A DNA stretch of 64,000 bases from Thiohalophilus sp046483665 (GCF_046483665.1 NZ_JAWOCR010000021.1:62001-126000); one strand, 5' to 3'. Shown: positions 16,791-25,781, counted from the first letter of the stretch. The notes: a model not told the origin generated them from the letters alone. Made by a program: numbers and translations.

Positions 16791-18106
16791 ACTTTTTCAT
16801 CCAGCAGGACACTGCCTGGTGTGGACTGAGTGGGAGACGGGTCTTCGATGCCATTGGCACATTCCAGACGGCCAACCTCGAGTCCCACGCCATGCAGACG
16901 GCTGCGCAGTTTATCCAGGGCAGCGTCGAACAAGCTGCGTGTCTGTTCTTCCTGCATCTGGAAATGCGCCGAGACGGTTTGCCCGATTAAGGTGAGGTTG
17001 ACCCGCACCGGTCCCAGCCCCTCCAGATCGAACGCCAGGCTTACGTGCCAGGGACGCGGGTCGTTGTCGTCGCTCTGTTCGGAATCCTCCTGACGAATAC
17101 GCAGATCGAACAGATCGATCCCTTCTTCGGAGCGAATCGGTAGTTCCATGGCCCACATGGGGCGTCCGGCCTGTTCACTTTGCAGACTCTGCAGCTGGTG
17201 CAGTTGCATTCGCCCCAGGCCACCCTCGACCTGGCGCAGTAACTCGCCCAGTCCCTGATCCTGGGTGCTCAGCCCTTGCAGTGTCGGGGGCTGGGGCGGC
17301 TGGGGTTGGGGAGTTTGCGGACGGGGCGCGGTATTGAGGGCAGCGTGGGTGGCGGCCTGCGCGGCAGCGCCGGATGACGAAGCGGCCAGGGCGATTTGCG
17401 GGGGGGGGTTGGCGCCAGGAGAAGTGGCGGGCGCCGGACGCGCTGGCACGGGCGTCAGTTGCTGGCGAATCTGATCGGCCAGGCGCAACAGTGCGCCTTG
17501 CAGGGTTTTCTCCGGCAGCGGGGCAGCCTGCCCGCGGGCGAGCTGGCCCAGCTGAGAGTGCAGGAAGGGGCCGGTACGTTCCAGGGCCTGCTGCAGGCTT
17601 TCTCCCCGGCTGGCCTGACGCACGTCCGGCAACAGCTGATGGATCTCCCAGGCCTGTTTGCGAACCGGGGCCGGCAGGGGCGGATGCTGCTGGGGCTCGC
17701 GGGCCACCGTTTTCAGGTTGGCCAGCAGCGGGGGCAGCGGCGTCTGACGCCCCATATCCTGGCGCAGGGTCTGTTGCAGCAGTCCCTGCTCAGCGCCGGC
17801 GATCGGCCGGGGGGCGGGAGCGATCAGTTTCATCTCCGGTTGCGGCGTGAGCTGCTGGATCTGCAGGGTCAGTTTCTGGCCGGGCAAAAAGGCGAATTCA
17901 GGCCGATTTTTGACCAGCACCGGTTGGCCCTGGATATTCAGCAGCAGATTATTGTTATCCTGACGGACCACCAGCGCATTCAACAGCTGACCGTTTTGCC
18001 AGTTCAGACGGGCGGCCTGCAACGCCCCTTCGGCCGCCTTTGTAGACAGCTGGCGAAGTTCGCTCAGATTGATTGCGGGAAAATTGCCCGGACCTTTAAT
18101 TTCCAT
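16787..18106 (-). CDS. fliK: FliK-like flagellar hook-length control protein
   Basis: About 439 aa. The C-terminal region (about residues 325-430; WHVSLAFDLEGLGPVRVNLT, FQMQEEQTRSLFDAAL, LRSRLHGVGLEV) is the Flg_hook domain that interacts with FlhB. The middle is a long Pro/Gln/Ala-rich stretch, as expected for a molecular ruler. The ATG at 18106 (MEIKGPGNF) is preceded by an in-frame GTG at 18109; neither has a strong ribosome site. It is transcribed away from the pentapeptide gene and coupled to the FlhB-like gene by a 4 bp overlap. Confidence 0.85.
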   Translation of the reverse strand: MEIKGPGNFPAINLSELRQLSTKAAEGALQAARLNWQNGQLLNALVVRQDNNNLLLNIQGQPVLVKNRPEFAFLPGQKLTLQIQQLTPQPEMKLIAPAPRPIAGAEQGLLQQTLRQDMGRQTPLPPLLANLKTVAREPQQHPPLPAPVRKQAWEIHQLLPDVRQASRGESLQQALERTGPFLHSQLGQLARGQAAPLPEKTLQGALLRLADQIRQQLTPVPARPAPATSPGANPPPQIALAASSSGAAAQAATHAALNTAPRPQTPQPQPPQPPTLQGLSTQDQGLGELLRQVEGGLGRMQLHQLQSLQSEQAGRPMWAMELPIRSEEGIDLFDLRIRQEDSEQSDDNDPRPWHVSLAFDLEGLGPVRVNLTLIGQTVSAHFQMQEEQTRSLFDAALDKLRSRLHGVGLEVGRLECANGIEDPSPTQSTPGSVLLDEKV

Positions 18107-18123
18107 CACGCTTTGGCCGATAT
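18097..18123 (+). promoter_or_regulatory. Possible sigma-28 promoter for the pentapeptide gene
   Basis: GCCGATAT at 18116-18123 matches the FliA -10 element at 7 of 8 positions, and TAATTTCC at 18097-18104, 11 bases upstream, matches the first three bases of the -35 element. It points toward the pentapeptide-repeat gene (start 18251), giving a leader of about 120 nt. It overlaps the fliK start on the other strand. Confidence 0.4.
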
Positions 18124-18250
18124 AAAGAGGAACAGGAGTGCTTGCTGATCTTTGCCCGGCAAGTCCTATGGATACTTAACGGATAAAAGCCGCCACACTT
18201 TACCCTGGCAGATAAAATACGTCGTCTTAACCGACACGCCGAGCATAATT

Positions 18251-19132
18251 ATGACAAAACAGGCACCGTTATTTGTAAAACTCAAGCAGAATAACCGGAT
18301 CAAGGGCCCCTTTCCGGTAGGCCAGATCGCCCAGTCATTGTTGCTGGGGCGCTTCAGCCTGGACGATCAGGTCAGCGAAGACAAGCAGAGCTGGTTGTCG
18401 ATTCGCCAGCGGCCGGATCTGATCCCCGACGTACTCAAAGCCGACCCCGACGACGAGCTGTCCCGGGAACGGCTGCAGGCGGCCCGCCGCTGGGCCGATG
18501 AACGTCGCCCCCAGCATCATCTGGTGACCAGCGAGCAGGACCAGCGCAACCCTGAACCCTACGAGACGCTGGAATACCGTCATCACCGCGAAGATGTCAT
18601 GCGCGACACCAATCCCGGGCGCAAATTCTCCCTGCTGCAGCTGGGACTGGTTATCGCTCTGGCGGCGGGGCTGATTGCGCTTGGTTTCCTCTATGACCCC
18701 CAACCCGGTCCGGGCGATCCCGATTGCAATGCCCCTCCCGCACCCGGGGTAGACTGGCGTAACTGCCGGATGATTGGACTCAATGCTATTCGGGAAAATC
18801 TGGATGAGGCGCAATTGAACAATGCCGCACTGGGAGGTGCCAATTTGTTTGCCAGCAGTTTGCGTAGTGCCGATCTGCGTTATGTGGATCTGAGTCTGGC
18901 CAATCTCAGCTACGCGGATCTCGAACAGGCCAATCTCAAGGGAGCCGGATTGCAGAACGCCGATCTGACCGATGCCAGTCTGATCAATGCGAATCTGTCC
19001 TATGCCAATCTCAGAGGCGCGACGCTCGACAGCGCGGACCTCTCCGGTGCCAGACTGGACCATGCGATCTGGACCGATGGACGCACCTGTATTGCCGGCT
19101 CCATCGGTGAATGTCAGACCGTCTTCCGTTGA
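18251..19132 (+). CDS. Membrane pentapeptide-repeat protein with N-terminal GYF_2-like domain
   Basis: A 293 aa protein. Residues 5-50 (IKGPFPVGQIAQSLLLGRFS) resemble the GYF_2/DUF4339 domain. A charged linker is followed by one membrane helix (about 128-147, LGLVIALAAGLIALGFLYD). From about residue 175 to 280 there are tandem A(D/N)LxxA pentapeptide repeats that form a right-handed beta-helix, including two Cys pairs at the ends. Topology suggests a cytoplasmic GYF_2-like part. ATG 18251 was chosen over a TTG further upstream. Function unknown; it adjoins fliK and a sigma-28-like site. Confidence 0.8.
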   Translation: MTKQAPLFVKLKQNNRIKGPFPVGQIAQSLLLGRFSLDDQVSEDKQSWLSIRQRPDLIPDVLKADPDDELSRERLQAARRWADERRPQHHLVTSEQDQRNPEPYETLEYRHHREDVMRDTNPGRKFSLLQLGLVIALAAGLIALGFLYDPQPGPGDPDCNAPPAPGVDWRNCRMIGLNAIRENLDEAQLNNAALGGANLFASSLRSADLRYVDLSLANLSYADLEQANLKGAGLQNADLTDASLINANLSYANLRGATLDSADLSGARLDHAIWTDGRTCIAGSIGECQTVFR

Positions 19133-19253
19133 CGGTCATGAGCTTGCCGGGCAGGACCCGGTATCGGTGCGTGGTAACCCCGAACCCACCGAAGTAATTT
19201 TTCGAGGTCTCCGGGATAGTTATCAGTCAGCGTTTCCAGTGCCTTCTGTGTGC

Positions 19254-19790
19254 TCAGTGGTCCGGGTTGTTTTTTAATACAGGGCGGTTGGTTAGTTTGA
19301 GCGGGGAACTTGAAGCAGGGGGTATTAATTGATCGTGAATTCGGGCAGGTTCAGTGCGGACGAATAAACCGGGATTAAAATCCTCGCACAAAGCAATGTT
19401 TAATATCACCATTTCGTATAGCCAGTAGATCATGCCGCTTTCTTCCATCCGGTATCGCCATTGATAACGGCATTGTATCCAGGGACTGGGTAGCGGACCC
19501 AGTATGAGTCGCCCGCTGTCATTGTCGTAGGTCAGCCGGTTATTTGCCCGGTCGATATGGAAACGATCGATGACGAACACCTGATTCGTATCCTGCCGGT
19601 ATTGCAGACGGTTACCGAGTCGATCCTCGCCGTGTTGATCGACAATAATACGACCCGAATCCAGTACCTGTGCGTGTGGGATTTTGACTGGATAACGATC
19701 TGGCAGGGCCGCGCGTCGTTGCTCCTGCTGTTCGCTGCATTGCCCTTTGTCCCATTGCCGAAAGATGATCTGTGACACCAGGCAGTTCAT
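19254..19790 (-). CDS. Hypothetical protein, about 178 aa
   Basis: The open frame encodes MNCLVSQIIFRQWDKG followed by a beta-rich middle (DSGRIIVDQHGEDRLGNRL, YDNDSGRLILGPLP) and a hydrophobic patch (GMIYWLYEMVILNIAL). No signal peptide or known domain is recognised, and there is no clear ribosome site. The ordered, aperiodic sequence and lack of a better frame on either strand make it a reasonable gene, with uncertain start. Its 3' end runs into a repeat-like segment (19237-19261). Confidence 0.45.
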   Translation of the reverse strand: MNCLVSQIIFRQWDKGQCSEQQEQRRAALPDRYPVKIPHAQVLDSGRIIVDQHGEDRLGNRLQYRQDTNQVFVIDRFHIDRANNRLTYDNDSGRLILGPLPSPWIQCRYQWRYRMEESGMIYWLYEMVILNIALCEDFNPGLFVRTEPARIHDQLIPPASSSPLKLTNRPVLKNNPDH

Positions 19791-20015
19791 CAGAGGTGTA
19801 TCACCAGGGAATAAGTCATACCGTCAGGTTGTCCTGTCATGCACGATGGGATGAGGTGCGGATTTTATCTTATCGCAACGGGCAATATAAGCGCTGCGAA
19901 TACCTGTCCATAAGCCGATAGTCTGAAACAAGCTGCAACGCGACGAATTCCGAGTATGCAGGTTTCAGGTGGAACTGATTCGCTTGCCCCTGGCAGGGGG
20001 ATTGAAAATTTAAAT

Positions 20016-20567
20016 TCAGCCAAATTCCTCAACAGTGTAGCGGGAGACTTTCAGTGTGTCCGACCAGTAGTCAGCCGGCAGACCGGCCTTGAGTTTAAGC
20101 TGTTGCCAGAACTGTTCGGGGTCGGGCAGGCTCTCCCAGACGGCGGGCAGGAAGGTTCCCCGATGCCCGTGGTCTTCGAGTATCAGGCCATCGACATACG
20201 GGCGTAGTTGCGCCAGCAAATCCGACTCGCGGGTAAACTGTATGGGCTCGGCGGGGTTGAGCAGGGAAATATGGTATTCAAGTTGTGGGTACTCGCTCTC
20301 GTTCAGGGGGGGGAAACGCGGATCACGAAAGGCTGCCGCATAGGCATTTTCGGCCACATCAACAACCAGCGGACGCCATGCTTCCAGGCTCCCGATACAA
20401 CCGCGTAGCTGTGCGTGTACATTCAGGGTGACAAAACTGGCGCCCGGCTGTTGCAATGATTTGTCATAGTCCTGCGCATTAACGCTTGATGGCCGTCCAT
20501 CTTGTAAACCGTGCTGGATTGACTGGCGGGCGATGGCCAGTAATTGTTGTCGCTGTTCGGTGTTCAT
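20016..20567 (-). CDS. AMMECR1 domain protein (AmmeMemoRadiSam system protein A)
   Basis: The 183 aa product is a complete AMMECR1 domain: SFVTLNVHAQLRGCIGSLEA contains the hallmark LRGCIG motif, followed by NAYAAAFRDPRFPPL and the C-terminal QLKLKAGLPADYW. The ATG lies directly after the stop of the Memo gene, so the two are co-translated. A and B proteins usually occur with a PflA-like radical SAM protein; none is adjacent here. The biochemical role of AMMECR1 is not settled. Confidence 0.93.
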   Translation of the reverse strand: MNTEQRQQLLAIARQSIQHGLQDGRPSSVNAQDYDKSLQQPGASFVTLNVHAQLRGCIGSLEAWRPLVVDVAENAYAAAFRDPRFPPLNESEYPQLEYHISLLNPAEPIQFTRESDLLAQLRPYVDGLILEDHGHRGTFLPAVWESLPDPEQFWQQLKLKAGLPADYWSDTLKVSRYTVEEFG

Positions 20568-21365
20568 TTACTGGATCAGGTAAGCGCCGTAGCCGACAAC
20601 CTGATCCCGGGGGCCGGCCGTATCGCCGGAATTTCGCAAATCCACTGTGCTGGCACGCAGACCGTGTGCACGGGCAAATTGCAGTAGCCCATTGACCGGG
20701 TTGCGTCCGCAGGCATCATCATAACCTATAGTTTCAGGTCGCAGAGCCTCAATGGCCCGGGAGGTCGCCGTGTCAAGTTGTTGGGCGGTAGCGTAGTCGT
20801 GGTAATGACTCAGGTCCGAACTGATGACAATCAGGGTCTGTTCATCCCAGAATTGGTCGATAATTTCACTGACTTCCTGCGGATCGGCGTCGCCCACCAC
20901 CAGTGGCACCAGTACAAAATCATCTAACACCGACTGTAAAAAGGGCAATTGAACTTCGAGGCTGTGTTCCATGGCGTGGGCCTGATCCAGCCGTGTCACC
21001 TGTGGTAAGGTTTCGAGCTGCTCCAGGCTGGCGCGATCCAGCGGAATCTGGCCCAGCGGCGTGAGAAAATGAGTGGCGCTACTGGTCGCCAGGCCCCGCA
21101 AGGGGACCCGATGCGAGGGACCAAGTAATAACACACGTTTGTATCTGGCATGAGCCGGTCGCAGTCGTGCATAGGCACTGGCGGCCACTGAGCCGGAATA
21201 GATATAACCGGCATGCGGCACGATGATAGCACGCGGAACAGGTTGGTCGGTGTCGATTTGCTGGCCGGCCTGCTGCAGAAACTCATCCAGCATGGGGCGC
21301 AGACGTACGGCGTCAGCGGGATAAAACATTCCGGCCACAGCCGGTTGGCGGATTTGTGTGTTCAT
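20568..21365 (-). CDS. Memo family protein (AmmeMemoRadiSam system protein B)
   Basis: A 265 aa Memo/AMMECR-associated protein related to class III nonheme iron-dependent dioxygenases. Conserved segments include AGMFYPAD at the N-terminus, IVPHAGYIYSGSVAASAY, LGPSHRVPLRGLA, EHSLEVQLPFLQ and SSDLSHYHDY with metal-binding His residues. ATG 21365 has GGTGAGAG upstream; the open frame continues beyond it without family similarity. It is followed immediately by the AMMECR1 gene and is divergent from the DUF481 gene with an 79 bp gap. Confidence 0.93.
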   Translation of the reverse strand: MNTQIRQPAVAGMFYPADAVRLRPMLDEFLQQAGQQIDTDQPVPRAIIVPHAGYIYSGSVAASAYARLRPAHARYKRVLLLGPSHRVPLRGLATSSATHFLTPLGQIPLDRASLEQLETLPQVTRLDQAHAMEHSLEVQLPFLQSVLDDFVLVPLVVGDADPQEVSEIIDQFWDEQTLIVISSDLSHYHDYATAQQLDTATSRAIEALRPETIGYDDACGRNPVNGLLQFARAHGLRASTVDLRNSGDTAGPRDQVVGYGAYLIQ

Positions 21366-21444
21366 ACTCTCACCATAGAGTCGCGGTCCGCGGGTTTCAA
21401 GACGACCTTGTGTCAAAAGTGGTAAATAACCAAGGCAGGTGACT

Positions 21445-22191
21445 ATGATTTCAAACATGGCGACCGCATGTCGGTGCGGTCTGGGTGGGTTGCTGATGGT
21501 ATTGAGCTCGGCTCCATTGATGGCAGCGCAAGAGGCCGAACAGGTAGCTGCCAGTCAATGGGACGGGGCTGTGGAGCTGGGCTTCATTATGAATCGGGGC
21601 AATACCGACTCCGATAGTCTGAATGCCCGCTTGCGTGTCGAAAATTCACGCCACAAATGGCGTCACCGCGCCGAGGCCAAGGTGTTGCGCATCAGCGAAG
21701 AAGACACGACCACGGCGGAAAGTTACGAGGTGTCCGGACGCTCGGAGTATCTGCTGGATGAAAATGATTATCTGTTTGGCACCCTGCGTTACGAGTCCGA
21801 CGAATTTGCCGGCTATGATCGACGCACGACTGAAGTGTTCGGTTATGGACACCAGTTTCTCAAACGAGAGGATATGCATCTCAAGGGTGAGTTCGGTGCC
21901 GGTGGCCGGCAGACCGAATTTGTCGATGGCAGTGACGATAGTGAAAGTATTGGGCGGGTCGGTCTCGATTATAAGTGGCAGATCAGCAAGACCAGCTCTT
22001 TCAGTGAAGTAGTTTATGTGGAACATGGCAGTAACAATACCTATACCGAATCGGTGACGGCATTGACGGCAAAAATCAATAACCGCCTGGCTATGAAGGT
22101 CAGCTATACCATCAAGAACAACAGCGATCCCCAGCCCGGGTTTGAAACTACGGATACCCGCACGGCTATTACACTGGTGTATGATTTTTAA
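21445..22191 (+). CDS. DUF481 outer-membrane beta-barrel protein
   Basis: A 248 aa protein with a signal peptide (LGGLLMVLSSAPLMAAQ, cleavage near residue 28) and a DUF481 (YdiY-like) domain: alternating hydrophobic beta strands from WDGAVELGFIMNRGNTDSDS to the terminal aromatic residue (TAITLVYDF), the usual end of an outer-membrane barrel. AAGGCAGG precedes ATG 21445; an in-frame GTG at 21439 is too close to that site. DUF481 proteins are salt-stress-linked in some species; no specific role can be read here. Confidence 0.85.
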   Translation: MISNMATACRCGLGGLLMVLSSAPLMAAQEAEQVAASQWDGAVELGFIMNRGNTDSDSLNARLRVENSRHKWRHRAEAKVLRISEEDTTTAESYEVSGRSEYLLDENDYLFGTLRYESDEFAGYDRRTTEVFGYGHQFLKREDMHLKGEFGAGGRQTEFVDGSDDSESIGRVGLDYKWQISKTSSFSEVVYVEHGSNNTYTESVTALTAKINNRLAMKVSYTIKNNSDPQPGFETTDTRTAITLVYDF

Positions 22192-22235
22192 GTACTCTGG
22201 CATTAGCAGTCAAAAGCAAAAGAGATGAAGCAAAA

Positions 22236-22787
22236 ATGACAGACATGATTCGTATCGGCATCGTGACCGTCTCTGACCGCGCCAGTCGCGGCGAATACGA
22301 GGATCAGGGTGGACCGGCGATCCACGAATGGCTGGATAAAGCCCTGATCAATGAATGGGAGGCTGTTGCGCGCCTGGTTCCGGATGAGCAGAATGAGGTC
22401 GAGTTGGCATTGAAAGCGCTGGCGGACAATGAGCGTTGTTGCCTGGTTGTAACCACCGGCGGGACCGGACCCGCACCGCGTGACATTACTCCCGAGGCAA
22501 CCGAAGCGGTATGTGACAAGATACTTGATGGTTTCGGCGAGCAGATGCGTGCTGTTTCGCTGCAGTATGTTCCCACTGCGATTCTGTCGCGTCAAATGGC
22601 GGGAATCCGTGGACGCAGCCTGTTAATCAACCTGCCGGGCAAGCCTTCGGCGATCGCCGATTGCCTGAATGCCGTGTTCCCGGCGGTGCCCTATTGTATC
22701 GATCTGATCGAAGGACCCTATCTGGAAACCGACGAGGGCGTGGTTAAAGCGTTTCGTCCCAAACATGCTAAAAAACCAGCCGGCTGA
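22236..22787 (+). CDS. mog: Molybdopterin adenylyltransferase Mog
   Basis: Mog (183 aa) adenylates molybdopterin before molybdenum insertion in Moco synthesis. Diagnostic segments are IGIVTVSDRASRGEYEDQGG, the binding loop TTGGTGPAPRDITPEAT and LINLPGKPSAI. Full length for the MogA type rather than MoaB. It is 5 bp upstream of prmB, so the two may be co-transcribed although functionally unrelated. Confidence 0.94.
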   Translation: MTDMIRIGIVTVSDRASRGEYEDQGGPAIHEWLDKALINEWEAVARLVPDEQNEVELALKALADNERCCLVVTTGGTGPAPRDITPEATEAVCDKILDGFGEQMRAVSLQYVPTAILSRQMAGIRGRSLLINLPGKPSAIADCLNAVFPAVPYCIDLIEGPYLETDEGVVKAFRPKHAKKPAG

Positions 22788-22792
22788 CCTCC

Positions 22793-23725
22793 ATGAACAA
22801 GACCGAGTTCGAAGCAGCACTGATTCCGGCCGACAACCTGCACGAGCTGGTGCTGCAAAGCGAGTCGTTGCTTGAAGCGTCGGATATTTTTTTCGGTCAC
22901 GGCACCGACAACGCCCTTGATGAAGCCGCGTATCTGGTCTCCTACAGCATGGGGCTGGCACCGGATTTTGGCGAGCAGGATCTGCAACGTCAGGCCACGG
23001 CGGAACAAAAACAGCAACTGGCGGATTTGCTGTGGCAACGGATCAGTACCCGCAAGCCAGCAGCTTACCTGACCCATGAAGCGTGGTTCACCGGATTGAA
23101 ATTTTATGTGGACGAACGGGTGTTGATCCCGCGCTCACCCTTCGCCGAACTGATTGCCGATCAATTCGAACCCTGGGTGGATGCCTCGAAGGTGCAGTGC
23201 GCGTTGGATTTATGTACCGGCGGAGGCTGTATTGCCATTGCCATGGCTGAAGCCCTGCCGCAGGCCCGGATCGATGCCAGTGATGTCTCCGCCGGGGCGC
23301 TGGCCGTGGCCCGGATCAATGTTGATCAATACGAGCTGGTGGATCGGGTCGAACTGATCGAATCGGATCTGTTCGCCGGCCTGGGCGGGCGTCGTTACGA
23401 TTTGATCGTCAGCAACCCGCCCTATGTGGATGCCGGGGATATGGCGGCCCTGCCGGAGGAATACCGGCATGAGCCGGCCATGGGGCTGGCCGCCGGCATC
23501 GAGGGGCTCGATTTCGTCCTGCCAATGTTGCGTGAGGCGCCGCAACACCTGAATCCGGGCGGGGTGTTGATCGTGGAGGTGGGCAACAGTGCCGAAGCCC
23601 TGGCCGAGTTGTTGCCGGAGGTTCCGTTTACCTGGCTCGAATTCGAATTCGGCGGCCACGGCGTCTTCCTGCTCACCGCCGAACAGCTGAACGAAGCTTC
23701 GGAAGCAGTCCGGGCGGCGGTATAG
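22793..23725 (+). CDS. prmB: Ribosomal protein L3 glutamine methyltransferase PrmB
   Basis: PrmB (310 aa) methylates a glutamine side chain of ribosomal protein L3. It has the helical N-terminal domain of the HemK/PrmC group, SAM motif ALDLCTGGGCIAIAMA (near residue 140) and the substrate-binding NPPYVD motif. ERVLIPRSPFAELI distinguishes it as PrmB-like. In many gammaproteobacteria prmB is next to aroC; here hemN and a repeat-rich spacer lie between them. Confidence 0.94.
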   Translation: MNKTEFEAALIPADNLHELVLQSESLLEASDIFFGHGTDNALDEAAYLVSYSMGLAPDFGEQDLQRQATAEQKQQLADLLWQRISTRKPAAYLTHEAWFTGLKFYVDERVLIPRSPFAELIADQFEPWVDASKVQCALDLCTGGGCIAIAMAEALPQARIDASDVSAGALAVARINVDQYELVDRVELIESDLFAGLGGRRYDLIVSNPPYVDAGDMAALPEEYRHEPAMGLAAGIEGLDFVLPMLREAPQHLNPGGVLIVEVGNSAEALAELLPEVPFTWLEFEFGGHGVFLLTAEQLNEASEAVRAAV

Positions 23726-23739
23726 AATAAAGAAAACCC

Positions 23740-24036
23740 AACGCAGAGGGTCGCTCGTCATCCTGACTCCCGCGACACTAGTACGTCCCTGTACGTCGCG
23801 CGGAAACGCAACGGACGCAGAGAAAACATAATTATTTCAGGAAGGTCCGAATAGGGTCATTCCGGCGCTTGTACCCGTCAGCTGATACGGAGAATTTCAG
23901 GGAGCGCTGCGCGCCCCCTGACCTGCTCGCTCAGTCATTGGCTCTTTTGTCGGGCCAATTTATATTTATTCTCTGCGGTTCTCTGCGGTTCTCTGCGGTT
24001 CTCTGCGGTTCTCTGCGTCTTTGCACCTCTGCGTTG
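23740..24036. repeat. Repeat-rich spacer with 10-bp tandem array
   Basis: The spacer contains ACGCAGAG units near 23741 and 23815, an inverted repeat TCAGGG..CCCTGA near 23898-23922 with a GCGC core, and a tandem array of CTCTGCGGTT (four full copies at 23971-24010 plus a partial copy), ending in CTTTGCACCTCTGCGTT. The units belong to the same interspersed family as those at 33381, 36703, 42794 and 54961. Confidence 0.8.
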
Positions 24037-24068
24037 AAATTACTCTAAAATTGAGGTGTGAGCCGGAT

Positions 24069-24111
24069 TTGATCCAGATCATAGTTTGAACCCGCCTAAA
24101 ATGCCGATAAT
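24069..24111 (+). promoter_or_regulatory. FNR/Anr-type site and -10 element of the hemN promoter
   Basis: TTGATCCAGATCAT at 24069-24082 matches the FNR/Anr consensus (TTGAT, 4 bp, ATCAA) at 9 of 10 positions. A -10-like GATAAT is at 24106-24111. A start near 24117 would put the site centre at about -41.5, the class II activator position. This fits known anaerobic control of hemN. Confidence 0.75.
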
Positions 24112-24132
24112 GTCGGCAATTTCTCCGGGGCA

Positions 24133-25518
24133 ATGGCTATGTATGAGCTGGAATTCGACAAGGATCTGATTCGCCGTTACGACAAGGCGGGTCCACGCTA
24201 TACCTCCTATCCGACCGCGGTGCAGTTTCACGAGGATTTTGGGTCAGAGGACTATCGTCGCCTGGCTATGCGGAGTAACCAGCAGGGCTGTTCCCTGTCG
24301 CTCTATTTTCATCTGCCGTTTTGCAATACGGTCTGTTTCTACTGCGCCTGCAGCAAGGTCATCACCGCCAATCGTCGTCGAGCCGCCCCTTATCTGCAAC
24401 GGTTACACCGCGAGATAGAACTGCAGAGTGAATTGTTCGATAGCTCGCGTCCGGTCGAACAGTTACACTGGGGAGGCGGAACACCCACCTTTATCAGTCA
24501 TACGGAAATGCGTGAGCTGATGGATAAAACCCGCCAGCATTTCCATCTGCTGGAGGACGACAGCGGCGAGTACTCCATTGAGATTGATCCGCGCGAAGCC
24601 GATCGCGAAACCCTCGCTCTGTTACGCGAACTGGGTTTCAACCGCATCAGCCTGGGGGTACAGGATTTCGATCCCGCAGTCCAAAAAGCGGTCAACCGCA
24701 TCCAGTCTGAAGCCCAGGTCACCGAAGTGATGGAGGCTGTCCGTGAATACGGATTTCGTTCCACCAGTTTTGACCTGATCTACGGGTTGCCGTTGCAGAG
24801 TGTTGAGAGTTTCAGCCGTACCCTGGACAAGGTGCTGGCCCTGCAACCGGAACGGTTGTCGATTTTCAACTACGCGCATCTGCCCGATTTATTCAAATCA
24901 CAACGCCAGATCAACGCGCAAGATCTGCCCGGCCCGGACGATAAACTGGCAATTTTCAAGTATTCCATAGACAAGTTAACGGAAGCCGGTTACGTCTACA
25001 TTGGGATGGACCACTTTGCCAGACCGGATGATGAGCTCGCCATTGCCCAGCGCAACGGGACCTTACATCGCAATTTTCAGGGGTATTCGACCCATGCTGA
25101 GTGCGATCTGGTTGCTATGGGGACGACAGCAATTGGCAAGGTAGCCGACAGTTACAGCCAGAACGTCAAGACAATGGATGAATATTTTGCGCGCATCGAT
25201 CAGAATCAATTACCGGTGTTTCGTGGCCGGGAACTGGATGGCGACGATTTGCTGCGGCGGGAGATCATCAATCAGCTGATCTGCCAGTTCACTCTCTCTT
25301 TCCCGGCGCTGGAACTGGCTTTTGATATTTCTGTAGCGGAGTACTTTGCTACGGAGCTGGCGGAGCTCAAAGCCATGCAGGAGGACGGTTTGCTGCAACT
25401 CGACGAACGGGGCATCACCGTACTGGGGGCCGGCCAGCTGCTGATTCGCAATATCTGTATGGTGTTCGACAAATATCTGCGTCAGCAACAAACCCGGCGC
25501 TATTCCAAAGTTATTTAA
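24133..25518 (+). CDS. hemN: Oxygen-independent coproporphyrinogen III dehydrogenase HemN
   Basis: HemN (461 aa) is the radical SAM enzyme that converts coproporphyrinogen III to protoporphyrinogen IX without oxygen in heme synthesis. The N-terminal RYTSYPTAVQFHEDF is characteristic of true HemN. The iron-sulfur cluster motif CNTVCFYCAC (CxxxCxxCxC) is near residue 63, and GGGTPTF follows. Length is that of HemN rather than the shorter HemW. ATG 24133 is used; ATG 24139 is an alternative. An FNR-type site lies upstream. Confidence 0.96.
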   Translation: MAMYELEFDKDLIRRYDKAGPRYTSYPTAVQFHEDFGSEDYRRLAMRSNQQGCSLSLYFHLPFCNTVCFYCACSKVITANRRRAAPYLQRLHREIELQSELFDSSRPVEQLHWGGGTPTFISHTEMRELMDKTRQHFHLLEDDSGEYSIEIDPREADRETLALLRELGFNRISLGVQDFDPAVQKAVNRIQSEAQVTEVMEAVREYGFRSTSFDLIYGLPLQSVESFSRTLDKVLALQPERLSIFNYAHLPDLFKSQRQINAQDLPGPDDKLAIFKYSIDKLTEAGYVYIGMDHFARPDDELAIAQRNGTLHRNFQGYSTHAECDLVAMGTTAIGKVADSYSQNVKTMDEYFARIDQNQLPVFRGRELDGDDLLRREIINQLICQFTLSFPALELAFDISVAEYFATELAELKAMQEDGLLQLDERGITVLGAGQLLIRNICMVFDKYLRQQQTRRYSKVI

Positions 25519-25781
25519 TATATTTTGGTATCCACTTCAGGATCGGATATCGAGTGGCTGGCCCGCATTTAGCCACTGACACACACTGAATATACCGAAG
25601 AAATCTAACCAACCCGGTTCAGTGTAGTCGGTTTTATGCTGGTTAATCATTTTTCCTGGCCAGCCCGGGTCAGTTGAGTCCGGCGCCAAATCATATGCTC
25701 CGCACACCAGTCCCATCTGTCCCGCGCCGCCGAGTTCCATTACAATGGGCGTTCATGACCTCCCATTGGAATGCGCGAAAA

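Noticed and set aside
17440..17470. Sigma-54 promoter (TGGCACG..TTGCT)
   Set aside because: The gap between the two elements is 8 instead of 4 bases and it lies inside fliK.
17396..18148. 250-codon frame opposite fliK
   Set aside because: Mirror of the Pro/Gln-rich FliK region; no independent support.
23971..24016. CRISPR array
   Set aside because: Tandem 10-bp units without spacers; a simple repeat array with no cas genes nearby.
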